Shown here: one piece after another, positions 1-10,073 of the stretch | Numbering within the stretch: position 1 is the stretch's first letter | How the letters are laid out: the number at the start of each line of letters is the position of its first letter | NCBI RefSeq assembly: GCF_002940665.1 | Contig: NZ_MIGY01000002.1 | Location: 496,001 to 560,000 of the forward strand | Source: Xanthomonas arboricola | GTDB taxonomy: Bacteria > Pseudomonadota > Gammaproteobacteria > Xanthomonadales > Xanthomonadaceae | Length of the DNA stretch: 64,000 bases | Direction: 5' to 3' | Made by a program: the position numbers and the translations under genes | Notes under the pieces: generated by a model | The model's database searches: none | Seen by the model: only the letters and a program-made list of their open reading frames with translations | What the model was told of the DNA's origin: nothing

Positions 1-1315
1 GGTTCAAGCCGACGATCACCGCCGCGATGACCCAGGCGATGCGCACCAGCCATGGCGGTGCCACCAGTGCACCCATCAAGTCGCGATCCGACACGAAGCG
101 CACCAACGGGATTACCGCAAACGGCAACTGCATCGACAGCACCACCTGGCTCAGTACCAGCAGCCGCGCGGTACCGGCCTCGCCATACAGCCCGGTCACG
201 ATCACCACCGGCACGATCGCGATGCCGCGCGTCAGCAGACGGCGCAGCCACGGCGGCAGCCGCAGCTGCAGAAAGCCTTCCATCACGATCTGCCCGGCCA
301 GCGTGGCAGTGACGGTGGAATTGATGCCGGAGGCCAGCAGCGCCACCGCAAACAACGTCGAGGCCAGGCCCACGCCCAGCATCGGTGCGAGCAGGGCATG
401 GGCCTGTTCGATTTCCTGCACATCGGTGCGGCCCTGCGCATGGAACACTGCCGCCGCCAGGATCAGGATCGAGGCGTTGATGAACAGCGCGAACATCAAC
501 GCCGCGGTGCTGTCGGTCACCGCCCAGCGCAGTGCCGACCTGCGGCCCACATCGGTGCGGGCGTACGCACGTGTCTGCACGATCGACGAATGCAGGTACA
601 GGTTATGCGGCATCACCGTCGCACCGATGATGCCGATCGCCAGATACAGCGCATGCGGGTCGGTGACCACCTGCGCACGCGGAATGAAGCCGCCCAGCAC
701 GGCTGCGATCGGCGGTGCCGCCAGCGCGATCTGGATGCCGAAGCACACGGAGATGATCAACAGCAGTGCGATTACGAACGCTTCCAGCGCGCGGAAGCCG
801 CGGTTCATCAGCAACAGCACCAGCACCACATCCACCGCGGTGATGATGGCGCCCATGGTCAGCGGAATGCCGAACAACAGCTTCAATGCGATGGCGGTGC
901 CGATCACTTCGGCCAGATCGCAGGCGATGATGGCCAGTTCGCAGATGCCCCACAGCGCCCGGTTCACCCCGCGCGGGTAACGTGCCTGGCAGGCCTGTGC
1001 CAGGTCCAGCCCGGTCGCGATGCCCAGCCGCGCCGACAGGCTCTGCAGCACGATCGCCATCAGGTTGGACAGCAGGATCACCGACAGCAGCAGATAGCCG
1101 AACTGCGAGCCGCCGGCCAGGTCCGTGGCCCAGTTGCCCGGGTCCATGTACCCGACCGACACCATGTAGCCCGGACCCAGAAACGCCAGCAGCCGGAACC
1201 ACCAGGGGCCGCCCTTGGGCACGGCGATGCTGGCGTGGTGATCGCCCAGCCCGCCAATGGCCGCGGCCGGCGAGGGGAGGGGCGAGGCTGCGTGAGGATG
1301 GAAATCGACGGACAT
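1..1315 (-). CDS. mntH: Nramp-family Mn2+/H+ symporter MntH, 3' end cut by window edge
   Basis: Inner-membrane proton-coupled importer of divalent manganese. The reading frame is open from the ATG at 1315 to the left edge (438 codons seen). Two Nramp signatures are visible: DPGNW near residue 55, in the first unwound helix that binds the metal, and [10 protein letters not shown] in the sixth helix. The remainder is a run of hydrophobic segments separated by short loops. It is divergent from mntR with 130 bp between the starts, and a palindrome matching the enterobacterial MntR box lies between them, so repression by Mn-loaded MntR is expected. The last helices and stop codon lie outside the window. 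Family assignment is firm. Confidence 0.96.
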   Translation of the reverse strand, partial: MSVDFHPHAASPLPSPAAAIGGLGDHHASIAVPKGGPWWFRLLAFLGPGYMVSVGYMDPGNWATDLAGGSQFGYLLLSVILLSNLMAIVLQSLSARLGIATGLDLAQACQARYPRGVNRALWGICELAIIACDLAEVIGTAIALKLLFGIPLTMGAIITAVDVVLVLLLMNRGFRALEAFVIALLLIISVCFGIQIALAAPPIAAVLGGFIPRAQVVTDPHALYLAIGIIGATVMPHNLYLHSSIVQTRAYARTDVGRRSALRWAVTDSTAALMFALFINASILILAAAVFHAQGRTDVQEIEQAHALLAPMLGVGLASTLFAVALLASGINSTVTATLAGQIVMEGFLQLRLPPWLRRLLTRGIAIVPVVIVTGLYGEAGTARLLVLSQVVLSMQLPFAVIPLVRFVSDRDLMGALVAPPWLVRIAWVIAAVIVGLN

Positions 1316-1350
1316 GCGGAAGCAGGCTGGCTGAGGTTCGTACCGATGAT

Positions 1351-1364
1351 ATAGCAACTGCTAT
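1351..1364. promoter_or_regulatory. MntR-box operator between mntH and mntR
   Basis: Perfect inverted repeat ATAGC-AACT-GCTAT. The E. coli MntR box has the same arms and the same 4-bp spacer. Its place between mntH and the DtxR-family gene mntR supports manganese-dependent repression of mntH and perhaps autoregulation of mntR. Confidence 0.8.
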
Positions 1365-1445
1365 GCTGTTGAGCATTGGCAATCTAAATCGTAATGATCG
1401 GCTGCGTGCTTCAAACTACGCATCCCGGCAGTCGCGCCGGACGTG

Positions 1446-1928
1446 ATGACGAGGATGAGGGTGGGCAAGAGCGAAAAGCTGGAAGCAGCCGCGCCGGCGC
1501 TGATCGACGCACAGGTGCATATGGAGAGCTTCCGTCAAGTGCGCGAAGCGCGCCGCGCCGAGCTGGTCGAGGACTATGTGGAGCTGATCTCCGACCTGCT
1601 GGTCGACGGCGGCGAGGCGCGTCAGGTCGATATCGCCGCGCGGCTGGGCGTGGCGCAGCCGACCGTGGCCAAGATGCTCAAGCGGCTGGTGCGCGACGGC
1701 TGGGTGGTGCAGCGCCCGTACCGCGGGGTGTTCCTGACCCCGGCCGGCGAGGCGCTGGCGGCGTCCAGCCGGCAGCGCCATCAGATCGTCGAACGTTTCC
1801 TGCTCGCCCTGGGCATCGACGAGGCCACCGCGCGCCGCGACGCCGAAGGCATCGAGCACCATGTCAGCGAAGCCACCGTGGCGGCATTCGCCGCGTTCCT
1901 GGATCGCCAGGGCGGCAGCGCCGCGTGA
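1446..1928 (+). CDS. mntR: Manganese-responsive DtxR-family repressor MntR
   Basis: Transcriptional repressor of manganese uptake, about 160 residues, the size of E. coli MntR (155). The N-terminal half is a winged helix: the segment [20 protein letters not shown] is the helix-turn-helix, followed by the wing. The rest is the short DtxR-type dimerisation and metal-binding domain, with HQIVERFL and the EGIEHHVS helix supplying likely ligands; there is no SH3-like third domain, as usual for MntR. GTG 1443, ATG 1446 and ATG 1455 are all possible starts. Its stop codon overlaps a GTG that may start tadA. Confidence 0.92.
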   Translation: MTRMRVGKSEKLEAAAPALIDAQVHMESFRQVREARRAELVEDYVELISDLLVDGGEARQVDIAARLGVAQPTVAKMLKRLVRDGWVVQRPYRGVFLTPAGEALAASSRQRHQIVERFLLALGIDEATARRDAEGIEHHVSEATVAAFAAFLDRQGGSAA

Positions 1929-1930
1929 GC

Positions 1931-2440
1931 ATGCCGGTGGAGACCGCGGTCGACGCGGCGCAGGCGCTTATCGACCAACAGTGGATGCAACGCGCCCTGC
2001 AACTGGCCGAGCGTGCCGAACGCGACTTTGACGAGATCCCGGTCGGCGCGCTGCTGATCGATGCCGGAGGCACGGTGCTGGGCGAGGGCTGGAACTTCAA
2101 TATCGCCAGCCACGATCCCAGCGCACATGCCGAGATCATGGCCATGCGTGAAGGCGGCCGCCGCCTGGCCAACCACCGGCTGCTCGGCTGCACGCTGTAT
2201 GTCACGCTGGAGCCGTGCGCGATGTGCGCGATGGCGATGGTCCACGCACGCATCGCGCGGGTGGTGTTCGCCGCCAGCGACCCCAAGACCGGCGCCTGCG
2301 GCAGCGTGTTCGACCTGCCCGCCGATCCGCGCCACAACCACCGCGTGCAGGTCAGCGGTGGCGTACTGGCCGCCGAGGCGGGTCTGCGGCTGACCAATTA
2401 CTTCAGGGCCAAGCGCGGCAAGCCACCCCTTGCGCCCTGA
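1931..2440 (+). CDS. tadA: tRNA(adenine-34) deaminase TadA
   Basis: Essential zinc enzyme that deaminates A34 to inosine in the tRNA-Arg(ACG) anticodon. The protein has the cytidine/deoxycytidylate deaminase fold: HAE at residues 66-68 gives the zinc-binding His and catalytic Glu, and PCAMC at 95-99 supplies the two zinc cysteines. At 169 residues it is the usual TadA length. A GTG at 1925, overlapping the mntR stop, is an in-frame alternative start two codons upstream. It probably shares a transcript with mntR. Confidence 0.93.
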   Translation: MPVETAVDAAQALIDQQWMQRALQLAERAERDFDEIPVGALLIDAGGTVLGEGWNFNIASHDPSAHAEIMAMREGGRRLANHRLLGCTLYVTLEPCAMCAMAMVHARIARVVFAASDPKTGACGSVFDLPADPRHNHRVQVSGGVLAAEAGLRLTNYFRAKRGKPPLAP

Positions 2441-2510
2441 GCGGCGCGGCCGCGGTATGATGCGCGCCCTTCAGCATCCGGCCGGCGACGGCCCTCCACA
2501 GGACGGCGAC

Positions 2511-3095
2511 ATGGCAGACACCCTTGCAGGCAACGACCGACTGATCTGGATCGATCTGGAAATGACCGGCCTGGATACCGATCGCGATTCCATCATCGAG
2601 ATCGCCACCATCGTGACCGATGCGCAGTTGAACGTGCTTGCCGAAGGGCCGGAACTGGCCATCGCCCACCCGCTGGCCACGCTGGAAGCCATGGACGAGT
2701 GGAACCGCAATCAACACCGCCGTTCGGGGCTGTGGCAGCGCGTGCTCGACAGCCAGGTCACCCACGCCCAGGCCGAAGCGCAGACGGTAGCCTTCCTGAG
2801 CGAGTGGATCCGCGCCGGCGCCTCGCCGATGTGCGGCAACTCGATCTGCCAGGACCGCCGCTTCCTGCACCGCCAGATGTCGCGCCTGGAGCGCTACTTC
2901 CACTACCGCAACCTGGACGTGTCCACCATCAAGGAGCTGGCACGGCGTTGGGCGCCGACGGTGGCCAGCGGTTTTGCCAAGAGCTCGGCCCACACCGCCT
3001 TGAGCGATGTGCGCGATTCGATCGACGAGCTGCGCCACTACCGTCAGTTCATGGGCGCGTTGGGCGGCGATTCCCAGGCCGACGTGCAGGGTTGA
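2511..3095 (+). CDS. orn: Oligoribonuclease (3'-5' exoribonuclease, DEDDh)
   Basis: Degrades 2-5 nt RNA, and pGpG in c-di-GMP turnover, to mononucleotides; essential in many proteobacteria. The DEDDh motifs are complete: [10 protein letters not shown] near residue 13 (Asp15, Glu17), the central Asp in the SICQDRRFL region, and [10 protein letters not shown] near the C-terminus (His and Asp). Length is 194 residues, in the family range. I chose the ATG at 2511 because it matches the usual N-terminus; upstream in-frame codons would add an unconserved extension. Confidence 0.95.
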   Translation: MADTLAGNDRLIWIDLEMTGLDTDRDSIIEIATIVTDAQLNVLAEGPELAIAHPLATLEAMDEWNRNQHRRSGLWQRVLDSQVTHAQAEAQTVAFLSEWIRAGASPMCGNSICQDRRFLHRQMSRLERYFHYRNLDVSTIKELARRWAPTVASGFAKSSAHTALSDVRDSIDELRHYRQFMGALGGDSQADVQG

Positions 3096-3231
3096 GTGCT
3101 GGTCGGTTACGGCGGCATTGCACGCCGTAGGCGTGTCGCCGGCGTCCAGTCGCGTACGAGGGCAAAGGCTGCATCAGGCAACGCTGGCCGCCGACCGCGC
3201 AGGCTAGACGCCGCTCGGTGGCAACGCATCC

Positions 3232-3269
3232 AAAAAAGGCCGCATCGTTCGATGCGGCCTTCTGCTTTT
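3232..3269. terminator. Bidirectional rho-independent terminator between orn and mscS
   Basis: An 11-bp perfect stem (3236-3246 with 3251-3261) closes a 4-nt GTTC loop. It is flanked by six A on the left and TTCTGCTTTT on the right, so it can stop both the rightward orn transcript and the leftward ppsA-mscS transcript. Confidence 0.85.
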
Positions 3270-3289
3270 CCATCACGCCACTGAGTGCA

Positions 3290-4255
3290 TCAGCGCGCCA
3301 GCGGCGGTCCCTTGCTCAAATCGCCATCGTCGGCGATGCCTTTCAGCAACAGATCCGAAATGGGCTTGCCGTCGGCATCGTGGTGATACACGTGCAGGTC
3401 GCGCTGCGGATACGGGATGTTGAGTCCGTTCTCGAGCAGCTGATTGCGGATCTGTTCCAGGGTGGTGCTCTTGGCTGCGCCGAAATTGCCGTTGGTCGCA
3501 TAGGCAAACAACATCAGATCGACCGTGCTCTCGCCCAGATTGGTGACCTGCACAAACGGCGCCGGCGACTCCAGGATGTTGGGATTGTCCTTGGCAATCT
3601 GCAGCAGTAGTTGCTGGGCTTTCTTCAGGTCGTCTTCGTAGCCCACACCCACCGTCACTTCCAGGCGCCGGTTGGGCAGGGTGCTGTAGTTGACGATCGG
3701 TGAGGTGGTGATGGTGCTGTTGGGCAAGGTGATCATGCGCTCGTCGAACGAGCGGATCCGGGTCTGGAAGATCCGGATTTCATCCACGATGCCTTCCTGG
3801 CCGGCAATCACCACATGGTCGCCATCGCGCATCGGCCGCAGCACGATCAGCATCACGCCTGCAGCGATGTTGGACAGCGAATCCTTCAACGCCAGACCGA
3901 CTGCCAGGCCGGCCGCACCCAGCACTGCGATCAGCGAGGTCGGCGGCACGCCGATCTTGCTCAACGCACTGACGAAGACCAGCACCAGCAACAACGCATA
4001 CAACACGTTGCGCAGGAAGTTGGTCAGGGTGATCTCGACGCGGGCGCGTGTCAGCGCACGGTGCAGCCACTGGCTGAGTTGCTTGGCCAGCCACATGCCG
4101 ACCACCAGGATCAGCAGGGCCAACCCCCAGTTGAGCGCGTATTGCGCCCACGGGATGTTGGCCCAGTTGAACGCCGGTTCCGTGGCCTTGGCCACCACCG
4201 GCCTTGCGGCGACTGCTCCCGCAGCCGCCGCCGACACCGCCCCCAACATGCCCAT
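3290..4255 (-). CDS. MscS-family small-conductance mechanosensitive channel
   Basis: Inner-membrane tension-gated channel that releases solutes on hypo-osmotic shock. The 321-residue protein has hydrophobic segments near 41-57, 81-98 and 107-140. The third carries the glycine/alanine-rich pore helix (AAGLAVGLALKDSLSNIAAG) followed by the LRPMRDGD linker into the beta domain, which identifies MscS. The C-terminal beta domain and alpha/beta domain are present. Its ATG shares one base with the ppsA stop codon (TGATG), so translation is probably coupled to ppsA. Confidence 0.93.
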   Translation of the reverse strand: MGMLGAVSAAAAGAVAARPVVAKATEPAFNWANIPWAQYALNWGLALLILVVGMWLAKQLSQWLHRALTRARVEITLTNFLRNVLYALLLVLVFVSALSKIGVPPTSLIAVLGAAGLAVGLALKDSLSNIAAGVMLIVLRPMRDGDHVVIAGQEGIVDEIRIFQTRIRSFDERMITLPNSTITTSPIVNYSTLPNRRLEVTVGVGYEDDLKKAQQLLLQIAKDNPNILESPAPFVQVTNLGESTVDLMLFAYATNGNFGAAKSTTLEQIRNQLLENGLNIPYPQRDLHVYHHDADGKPISDLLLKGIADDGDLSKGPPLAR

Positions 4256-6633
4256 CAGCTCTCGCTCTTCAACTTGGCCAGACGCAGCCAGGTGTCGACC
4301 ACGGTGTCAGGATTCAGCGACACCGACTCGATCCCTTCCTGCATCAGCCATTCGGCCAGTTCCGGATGATCCGAAGGACCCTGGCCACAGATACCTACAT
4401 ACTTGCCCTTGGCGCGCGCCGACTTGATCGCCATCGACAGCAGCTTCTTGACCGCCGGATTCCGCTCGTCGAACAGGTGCGCCACGATCGACGAATCGCG
4501 GTCCAGGCCCAGGGTCAGCTGGGTCAAATCGTTGGAGCCGATCGAGAAGCCGTCGAAGATCTCCAGGAATTCGTCGGCCAGCAGCGCATTGGACGGCAGT
4601 TCGCACATCATGATGATCTTCAGGCCGTTCTCGCCCTGCTTGAGTCCGTTCTGCTCCAGCACCTCGATCACCTTGCGACCTTCTTCCAGCGTGCGTACGA
4701 ACGGGATCATCACCCAGAGGTTGTCCAGGCCCATCTCGTTGCGCACCTTCAGCACCGCCTTGCACTCCAGCGAGAAGGCCTTGGTGAAGGACGGATCGAC
4801 ATAGCGGCTGGCGCCGCGAAAGCCGATCATCGGGTTCTCTTCATGTGGCTCGTAACGCGAGCCGCCGATCAGGTTGGCGTACTCGTTGGACTTGAAGTCC
4901 GACAGGCGCACGATCACCGTATTCGGCGCCACCGAGGCGGTCAGCGTCGCGATGCCTTCGGCCAGGCGATTGACGTAGAAGCTCACCGGATCGCCGTAGC
5001 CGGCGGTCTTGGCGTCGATCTTCTTGCGGACGTCGGCGTCCTGTTTGTCGTATTCCAGCAACGCGTTGGGATGGATGCCGATATGCGCGGCGATGATCAT
5101 TTCCAGACGCGCCAGGCCGATGCCGGCGTTGGGCAGCTGGCCGAAGTCGAACGCACGCTCCGGGTTGGCCACATTCATCATGATCTTGAGCGGGGCAGGC
5201 GGCATGTTGCCCAGGTCGGTGGTGGTGCGCTCGAATGGCAGCAGGCCATCGTAGATGAAGCCGGTGTCGCCTTCGGCGCAGCTTACCGTCACTTCCTGAC
5301 CATCGCTGATCACATCGGTGGCATTGCCCGAGCCGACCACGGCCGGTACGCCGAGTTCGCGCGCGATGATCGCCGCGTGGCAGGTGCGGCCACCGCGATT
5401 GGTGACGATGGCCGAGGCGCGCTTCATTACCGGCTCCCAATCGGGATCGGTCATGTCGGCGATCAACACGTCGCCGGCCTGCACGCGATTCATGTCGTCC
5501 AGCGAGCGCACCACGCGTGCCACACCGCTGCCGATCTTGGCGCCCACCGCACGGCCTTCGACCAGGATCTTGGCGTCCTTGGCTTCCAGCGAGAACCGCT
5601 CGATCTGGGTGGCATGGCTGCGCGACTTCACGGTTTCCGGACGCGCCTGCACGATGAACAGCTTGCCGCTGACACCGTCCTTGGCCCACTCGATATCCAT
5701 CGGGCGGCCGTAATGCTTTTCGATCACCAGCGCCTGCTTGGAAAGCTCTTGCACATCTTCGTCGCTGATCGAGAAGGTGCTGCGTAGTTCCACCGGGGTG
5801 TCCTCGGTGCGCACGCGTTCGCCGGGCACATCCGAGTACACCATGCGGATCGCCTTGCTGCCGAGCGAGCGGCGCAGGATCGCCGGCTTGCCTGCGGTCA
5901 GCGTGGGCTTGTAGACGTAGAACTCGTCCGGGTTGACCGCGCCCTGCACGACCATCTCCCCCAGGCCGAAGCTGGAAGTGACAAACACCACGTCGCGGAA
6001 GCCCGATTCGGTGTCCAGCGTGAACAGCACGCCGGCCGCACCGACGCCCGAGCGCACCATCAACTGCACGCCGGCCGACAGGAACACGTCTTCGTGCTTG
6101 AAGCCATGATGCACGCGGTAGGCGATCGCGCGGTCGTTGTAGAGGCTGGCGAACACTTCCTTGACCTTGTGCACGACATCGTCGGCACCGGTCACATTGA
6201 GGAAGGTTTCCTGCTGGCCGGCGAACGAGGCATCGGGTAGGTCTTCGGCGGTTGCGGAAGAACGCACCGCCACGGCCACCTCGCCCCCACCGTTTTCCGC
6301 GCACAGCTGCGCATACGCGGTGCGGATATCGCGGTCCAGTTCCGGATGCAGCGGCGCATCGATCACCCAGTCGCGGATCTCCTTGCCGGCCACGGTGAGG
6401 GCGGTGACATCTTCGACGTCCAGCGTTGCCAGCTTGTCGAAGATGCGCTTGGACAGATCGTTATGCGCGATGAAGTCCTTGAAAGCTTCGGCAGTGGTCG
6501 CATATCCACCGGGAACCGAGACGCCAAGTCCGGCCAGGTTGCCGATCATCTCGCCGAGCGAGGAATTCTTACCGCCTACGCGGGCCAGGTCGGCCAGGCG
6601 TAGCTCATGCAACCACAGGATATTCTCGTTCAA
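4255..6633 (-). CDS. ppsA: Phosphoenolpyruvate synthase
   Basis: Converts pyruvate, ATP and water to PEP, AMP and phosphate; needed for gluconeogenesis. Domains in order: N-terminal ATP-grasp PPDK domain, a mobile phosphohistidine domain with [13 protein letters not shown] (catalytic His419), and a C-terminal PEP-utilising TIM barrel ending in [12 protein letters not shown] with the catalytic Cys. I chose the TTG at 6633: it gives the usual 792 residues beginning [15 protein letters not shown] and has GGAG eight bases upstream. The nearest ATG upstream is out of frame, and the longer in-frame extension is not protein-like. Divergent from ppsR. Confidence 0.96.
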   Translation of the reverse strand: MNENILWLHELRLADLARVGGKNSSLGEMIGNLAGLGVSVPGGYATTAEAFKDFIAHNDLSKRIFDKLATLDVEDVTALTVAGKEIRDWVIDAPLHPELDRDIRTAYAQLCAENGGGEVAVAVRSSATAEDLPDASFAGQQETFLNVTGADDVVHKVKEVFASLYNDRAIAYRVHHGFKHEDVFLSAGVQLMVRSGVGAAGVLFTLDTESGFRDVVFVTSSFGLGEMVVQGAVNPDEFYVYKPTLTAGKPAILRRSLGSKAIRMVYSDVPGERVRTEDTPVELRSTFSISDEDVQELSKQALVIEKHYGRPMDIEWAKDGVSGKLFIVQARPETVKSRSHATQIERFSLEAKDAKILVEGRAVGAKIGSGVARVVRSLDDMNRVQAGDVLIADMTDPDWEPVMKRASAIVTNRGGRTCHAAIIARELGVPAVVGSGNATDVISDGQEVTVSCAEGDTGFIYDGLLPFERTTTDLGNMPPAPLKIMMNVANPERAFDFGQLPNAGIGLARLEMIIAAHIGIHPNALLEYDKQDADVRKKIDAKTAGYGDPVSFYVNRLAEGIATLTASVAPNTVIVRLSDFKSNEYANLIGGSRYEPHEENPMIGFRGASRYVDPSFTKAFSLECKAVLKVRNEMGLDNLWVMIPFVRTLEEGRKVIEVLEQNGLKQGENGLKIIMMCELPSNALLADEFLEIFDGFSIGSNDLTQLTLGLDRDSSIVAHLFDERNPAVKKLLSMAIKSARAKGKYVGICGQGPSDHPELAEWLMQEGIESVSLNPDTVVDTWLRLAKLKSES

Positions 6634-6775
6634 GCGCGATGCTCCGTATGGCCATCGCCCGAGCGGGCTGGATGGCCGCGTCCGTAGGAAGAAGCCGCTA
6701 TGATGCAGTGCACAGCGGAATCTGCACAAGCATGAACCCGTAAGTTTTGGACACCAGTTCAAAGAGGTGGTCTTG

Positions 6776-7597
6776 ATGTCAACAATTCGACCGGTGTTCT
6801 ACGTCTCCGATGGAACCGGTATCACCGCTGAAACGATTGGGCATAGCCTGCTCACGCAGTTCAGCGGGTTCAACTTCGTGACTGACCGCATGTCGTTCAT
6901 TGACGATGCAGAAAAAGCACGCGATGCGGCACTTCGGGTGCGCGCGGCAGGCGAGCGGTACCAGGTGCGCCCGGTGGTTGTCAATTCCTGCGTCGATCCC
7001 CAGTTGAGCATGATCCTCGCCGAAAGCGGCGCCTTGATGCTGGATGTGTTCGCGCCCTTCATCGAACCGTTGGAGCGCGAGCTCAACGCGCCGCGGCATT
7101 CGCGCGTAGGGCGTGCGCACGGCATGGTGGACTTCGAGACCTACCACCGCCGCATCAACGCAATGAATTTCGCGCTGAGCCACGATGACGGCATCGCACT
7201 CAGTTACGACGAGGCCGACGTGATCCTGGTGGCGGTATCGCGTGCCGGCAAGACGCCGACCTGCATCTACCTGGCCTTGCATTACGGCATCCGCGCCGCC
7301 AACTATCCGTTGACCGAGGAAGACCTGGAAAGCGAGCGTCTGCCGCCGCGCCTGCGAAATTACCGCAGCAAGTTGTTCGGCCTGACCATCGATCCTGAGC
7401 GGCTGCAGCAGATCCGCCAGGAGCGGCGCGCCAATTCGCGTTACAGCGCGGCAGAGACCTGCCGGCGCGAGGTGTCCACCGCCGAGCGCATGTTCCAGAT
7501 GGAGCGCATTCCGACCCTGAGCACCACCAATACCTCGATCGAGGAAATTTCCAGCAAGGTGTTGTCCACCCTGGGGCTGCAGCGCGAGATGTTTTGA
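6776..7597 (+). CDS. ppsR: PEP synthase regulatory protein (bifunctional kinase/pyrophosphorylase, DUF299)
   Basis: Controls PEP synthase by ADP-dependent phosphorylation of a Thr next to the catalytic His and by Pi-dependent dephosphorylation. The 273-residue protein begins with the conserved [13 protein letters not shown] segment and carries the P-loop-like [11 protein letters not shown] near residue 155. Its target ppsA is the divergent neighbour, about 140 bp away. ATG 6776 has AGAGG eight bases upstream; a GTG three codons earlier is possible but overlaps that ribosome-binding site. Confidence 0.94.
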   Translation: MSTIRPVFYVSDGTGITAETIGHSLLTQFSGFNFVTDRMSFIDDAEKARDAALRVRAAGERYQVRPVVVNSCVDPQLSMILAESGALMLDVFAPFIEPLERELNAPRHSRVGRAHGMVDFETYHRRINAMNFALSHDDGIALSYDEADVILVAVSRAGKTPTCIYLALHYGIRAANYPLTEEDLESERLPPRLRNYRSKLFGLTIDPERLQQIRQERRANSRYSAAETCRREVSTAERMFQMERIPTLSTTNTSIEEISSKVLSTLGLQREMF

Positions 7598-7795
7598 GGT
7601 GGGGATTGGTGTGGCGGGATTGGGGATTGCACACGCGCATGGCGCGTTCAGGATCCGGGTGGCCGTGAGGTCCTGCGGTCCGTTGGCAAGCTTCAGGCAA
7701 ACAAAGCGGGCGGAGCAGTGCTCTGCCAAGGTAGGCCTGCCCATGGCTGGTCGTCAATGCTGCCCGTGTGGCAGCGCAGCGTGTAGGATCGGTTC

Positions 7796-8305
7796 ATGGC
7801 GCAAGCACTGAGTAAACTCGAACGCATCCCCAAGTTGAGCCGGTTCGGCTGGCTGATGGGCTTGTACGCAGAGAACTTCCAGCACCTGACGCGGCTGTTC
7901 GCACCGGCCGACCTCGCTCCCGGCTCCTATGTGTCGTCGATCGGCGATGGCCTGGACCTGCGTCTGGACGTGATCGAATGTCACCGTTACACGGTCGAGC
8001 TGCGGCTGACCTACGACCTGTGCGACCCGGTGACCGGCGAGCCGGACCCGTCGGCCTATGTGCGCCTGTACCGCGATGCCCGCCAAGCCGAGACCACCCA
8101 TTGCTACGTCGGCCGTCGCTGGCAGGACGTGATGGGCATGTTCCCGCCGCCGGCCGAACTGATCAGCCACCGCATGCGCATGAACACATTCCTGGGCAAG
8201 TGGTTGGACTATCTGGCCGAGCGCGGTCATGGCGTGGCCACCTTGCGTTTGGATACCGACAACGTCGCGCCACCGCGCCCCGGCTCGCACGCCGCCGTCG
8301 GCTGA
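7796..8305 (+). CDS. DUF1249 family protein (YqiB-like)
   Basis: A 169-residue protein with the DUF1249 pattern: an N-terminal LYAENFQHLTRLF helix, a TYDLCDPVTGEPDPSAYVRLYRDARQ-type core split here over two strands, and HRMRMNTFLGKWLDYL near the end. The family is common in gammaproteobacteria, often near nudF and cpdA; its biochemical role is not established. It precedes a Nudix hydrolase gene on the same strand by 64 bp. Confidence 0.85.
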   Translation: MAQALSKLERIPKLSRFGWLMGLYAENFQHLTRLFAPADLAPGSYVSSIGDGLDLRLDVIECHRYTVELRLTYDLCDPVTGEPDPSAYVRLYRDARQAETTHCYVGRRWQDVMGMFPPPAELISHRMRMNTFLGKWLDYLAERGHGVATLRLDTDNVAPPRPGSHAAVG

Positions 8306-8369
8306 GGCTGCGTCGCGTCGTTTGCGCGGCATCGGTCATACTGATGCGCTCGATTCTAGCGCGCCCGCC

Positions 8370-8858
8370 ATGCCCTACACCCCCATCGTCGCCACGCTCG
8401 GTTACCTGTTGTCGCCCGACGGCACGCAGGTATTGATGATCCATCGCAATGCCCGCCCCGGCGATCAGCACCTGGGCAAGTACAACGGGCTCGGCGGCAA
8501 GGTGGAAGCGGACGAAGACGTGCTGGCCGGCATGCGCCGCGAGATTCGCGAAGAGGCCGGCGTGGAGTGTGGCGACATGCAACTGCGCGGCACCATCAGC
8601 TGGCCGGGCTTCGGCAAGCACGGCGAGGACTGGCTGGGCTTCGTGTTCCTGATCCGCAGCTTCAAAGGCGAGCCGCAGGCCTCCAACCCGGAAGGCACGC
8701 TGGAATGGGTGGCAATCGACCGCATGGACCAGGTGCCGATGTGGGAGGGCGACCGCAATTTCCTGCCTCTGGTCTTTGATGGCGACCCGCGTCCGTTTCA
8801 TGGCGTGATGCCGTATCGCGACGGGCGCATGCAATCGTGGACGTATTCGCGCATCTGA
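8370..8858 (+). CDS. Nudix hydrolase (MutT/MTH1-like)
   Basis: Hydrolyses a nucleoside diphosphate linked to another moiety. The full Nudix box is present: GGKVEADEDVLAGMRREI followed by REEAGVE, meeting G-x5-E-x7-REUxEExGU. The 162-residue protein resembles the eukaryotic-type 8-oxo-dGTP diphosphatase group (PGDQHLGKYNGLGGK near the N-terminus, WEGDRNFLPL near the C-terminus), so nucleotide-pool sanitation is a fair inference, but the substrate cannot be read from sequence. The ATG at 8370 matches family N-termini. Confidence 0.9.
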   Translation: MPYTPIVATLGYLLSPDGTQVLMIHRNARPGDQHLGKYNGLGGKVEADEDVLAGMRREIREEAGVECGDMQLRGTISWPGFGKHGEDWLGFVFLIRSFKGEPQASNPEGTLEWVAIDRMDQVPMWEGDRNFLPLVFDGDPRPFHGVMPYRDGRMQSWTYSRI

Positions 8859-9181
8859 GCGGGGATTGAGGGACTGCGCCGCCGCCCAGGCGAGCGGGGC
8901 TGTTGCTGCTGGCTGGCGCGATCACCGAAGTAGCAAACTTCCGCTTTGCCTCCCGTCGCTGATCGCGTTCGGTCTGCTGCCGGCAATGCGCACGCGGTCG
9001 GATTAGCCAGCGCAAGCGCAAGCCGGCGCTGCACGCTGTGGCGGCATGCCGGCTGCATTCTGCTTCGTGCATTTCTCCACACCCGCTGTGGATGAATCCT
9101 GCGCAAGTCTGTGGACAACTGCGCGCGCGCCTTACGGCGCAAGGCGGTCACGTCGGCTGGTGAAAATTTCGCCAGCCGTGC
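8859..9181. other. Gene-free interval with three DnaA-box-like 9-mers
   Basis: 323 bp between convergent genes with no convincing reading frame. Within 46 bp there are three near matches to the DnaA box TTATCCACA, each with one mismatch: TTCTCCACA at 9073-9081, TGTGGATGA at 9087-9095 and TGTGGACAA at 9110-9118. No clear terminator is visible. Confidence 0.4.
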
Positions 9182-9943
9182 TTATTGCGCAGTCCAGCCG
9201 CCATCGATGGCGATCGCCTGCCCGGTGATGTTGCGCGCGGCATGCGAGATCAGGAACGCGACCGTGCCGGCGAGTTCGTCGTAGTCGATGAAGACGCCCT
9301 TGGGCATCGGCTTGAGCATCACATCGTGGATCACCGCCTCTTCGGCAATGCCGCGCGTGCGCGCCTGGTCGGCGATCTGGCGCTCCACCAGCGGAGTGCG
9401 CACATAGCTGGGGCATAGCGTGTTGGCGGTGATGTCGCAGTCGGCGGTTTCCAGTGCGATGACCTTGGCCAGGCCGACCAGGCCGTGCTTGGCGGCGACA
9501 TACGCACTCTTGTAAGGGCTGGCGACCAGCGAGTGGATGCTGCCGATGTTGACGATGCGCCCATAGCCGGCCGCGCGCATGCCGGGCAGGACCGCACGGC
9601 TAAGCCGGGCGGCGCCGGTCAGCATCACGTCCACCAGCAAGGCCCAGCGCTGCATCGGGAAATCTTCCAGCGCGGCAACCTGCTGCAGCCCGGCGTTGTT
9701 GACCAGCACCTGCGGCGCACGCGTTGCCCGCACCAAGGCCTGCGCGATGCTGTGGTCATCGGTCACGTCCAGCGCCAGCGCTTCGGCCGAGCAACCGGCG
9801 TCGCGCAGGCTCTGCGCCGTGCGTTCGGCTGCCGCCAGGTCCATATCGCTGACAATCAGATGGTGGCCGTCGGCAGCCAGTTCGGTGGCGACGCCGGCGC
9901 CGATGCCACTGCCTGCGCCGGTGATCAGGATGCTGCGCTTCAT
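9182..9943 (-). CDS. bdhA: 3-hydroxybutyrate dehydrogenase (short-chain dehydrogenase)
   Basis: NAD-dependent interconversion of 3-hydroxybutyrate and acetoacetate, the step after polyhydroxybutyrate depolymerisation. SDR features are present: TGAGSGIGAG cofactor loop at the N-terminus, NNAG, GSIHSLVASPYKSAYVAAK containing the catalytic Ser, Tyr and Lys, and LCPSYVRTPLV, the pattern of the 3-hydroxybutyrate dehydrogenase subgroup. 253 residues from ATG 9943; a longer N-terminal extension is not conserved-looking. The nearby phaE-phaC genes support the assignment. Confidence 0.88.
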   Translation of the reverse strand: MKRSILITGAGSGIGAGVATELAADGHHLIVSDMDLAAAERTAQSLRDAGCSAEALALDVTDDHSIAQALVRATRAPQVLVNNAGLQQVAALEDFPMQRWALLVDVMLTGAARLSRAVLPGMRAAGYGRIVNIGSIHSLVASPYKSAYVAAKHGLVGLAKVIALETADCDITANTLCPSYVRTPLVERQIADQARTRGIAEEAVIHDVMLKPMPKGVFIDYDELAGTVAFLISHAARNITGQAIAIDGGWTAQ

Positions 9944-10073
9944 GCCGTCCTCGTCGTCGATCGTGCCCGGCCGGAGCGGCCACGCTGATCGCCAGCCTAG
10001 CCGATAGCGCGAAACGGTCGCCTGCATGGCGTGCGCGCGTTACCCTTTGCGCCTCGATCACCTCAGGCTGCGC

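Noticed and set aside
4204..5787. Long plus-strand frame (527 codons)
   Set aside because: It lies opposite ppsA, and its product is His/Arg/Gln-rich with no fold; ppsA is intact and conserved.
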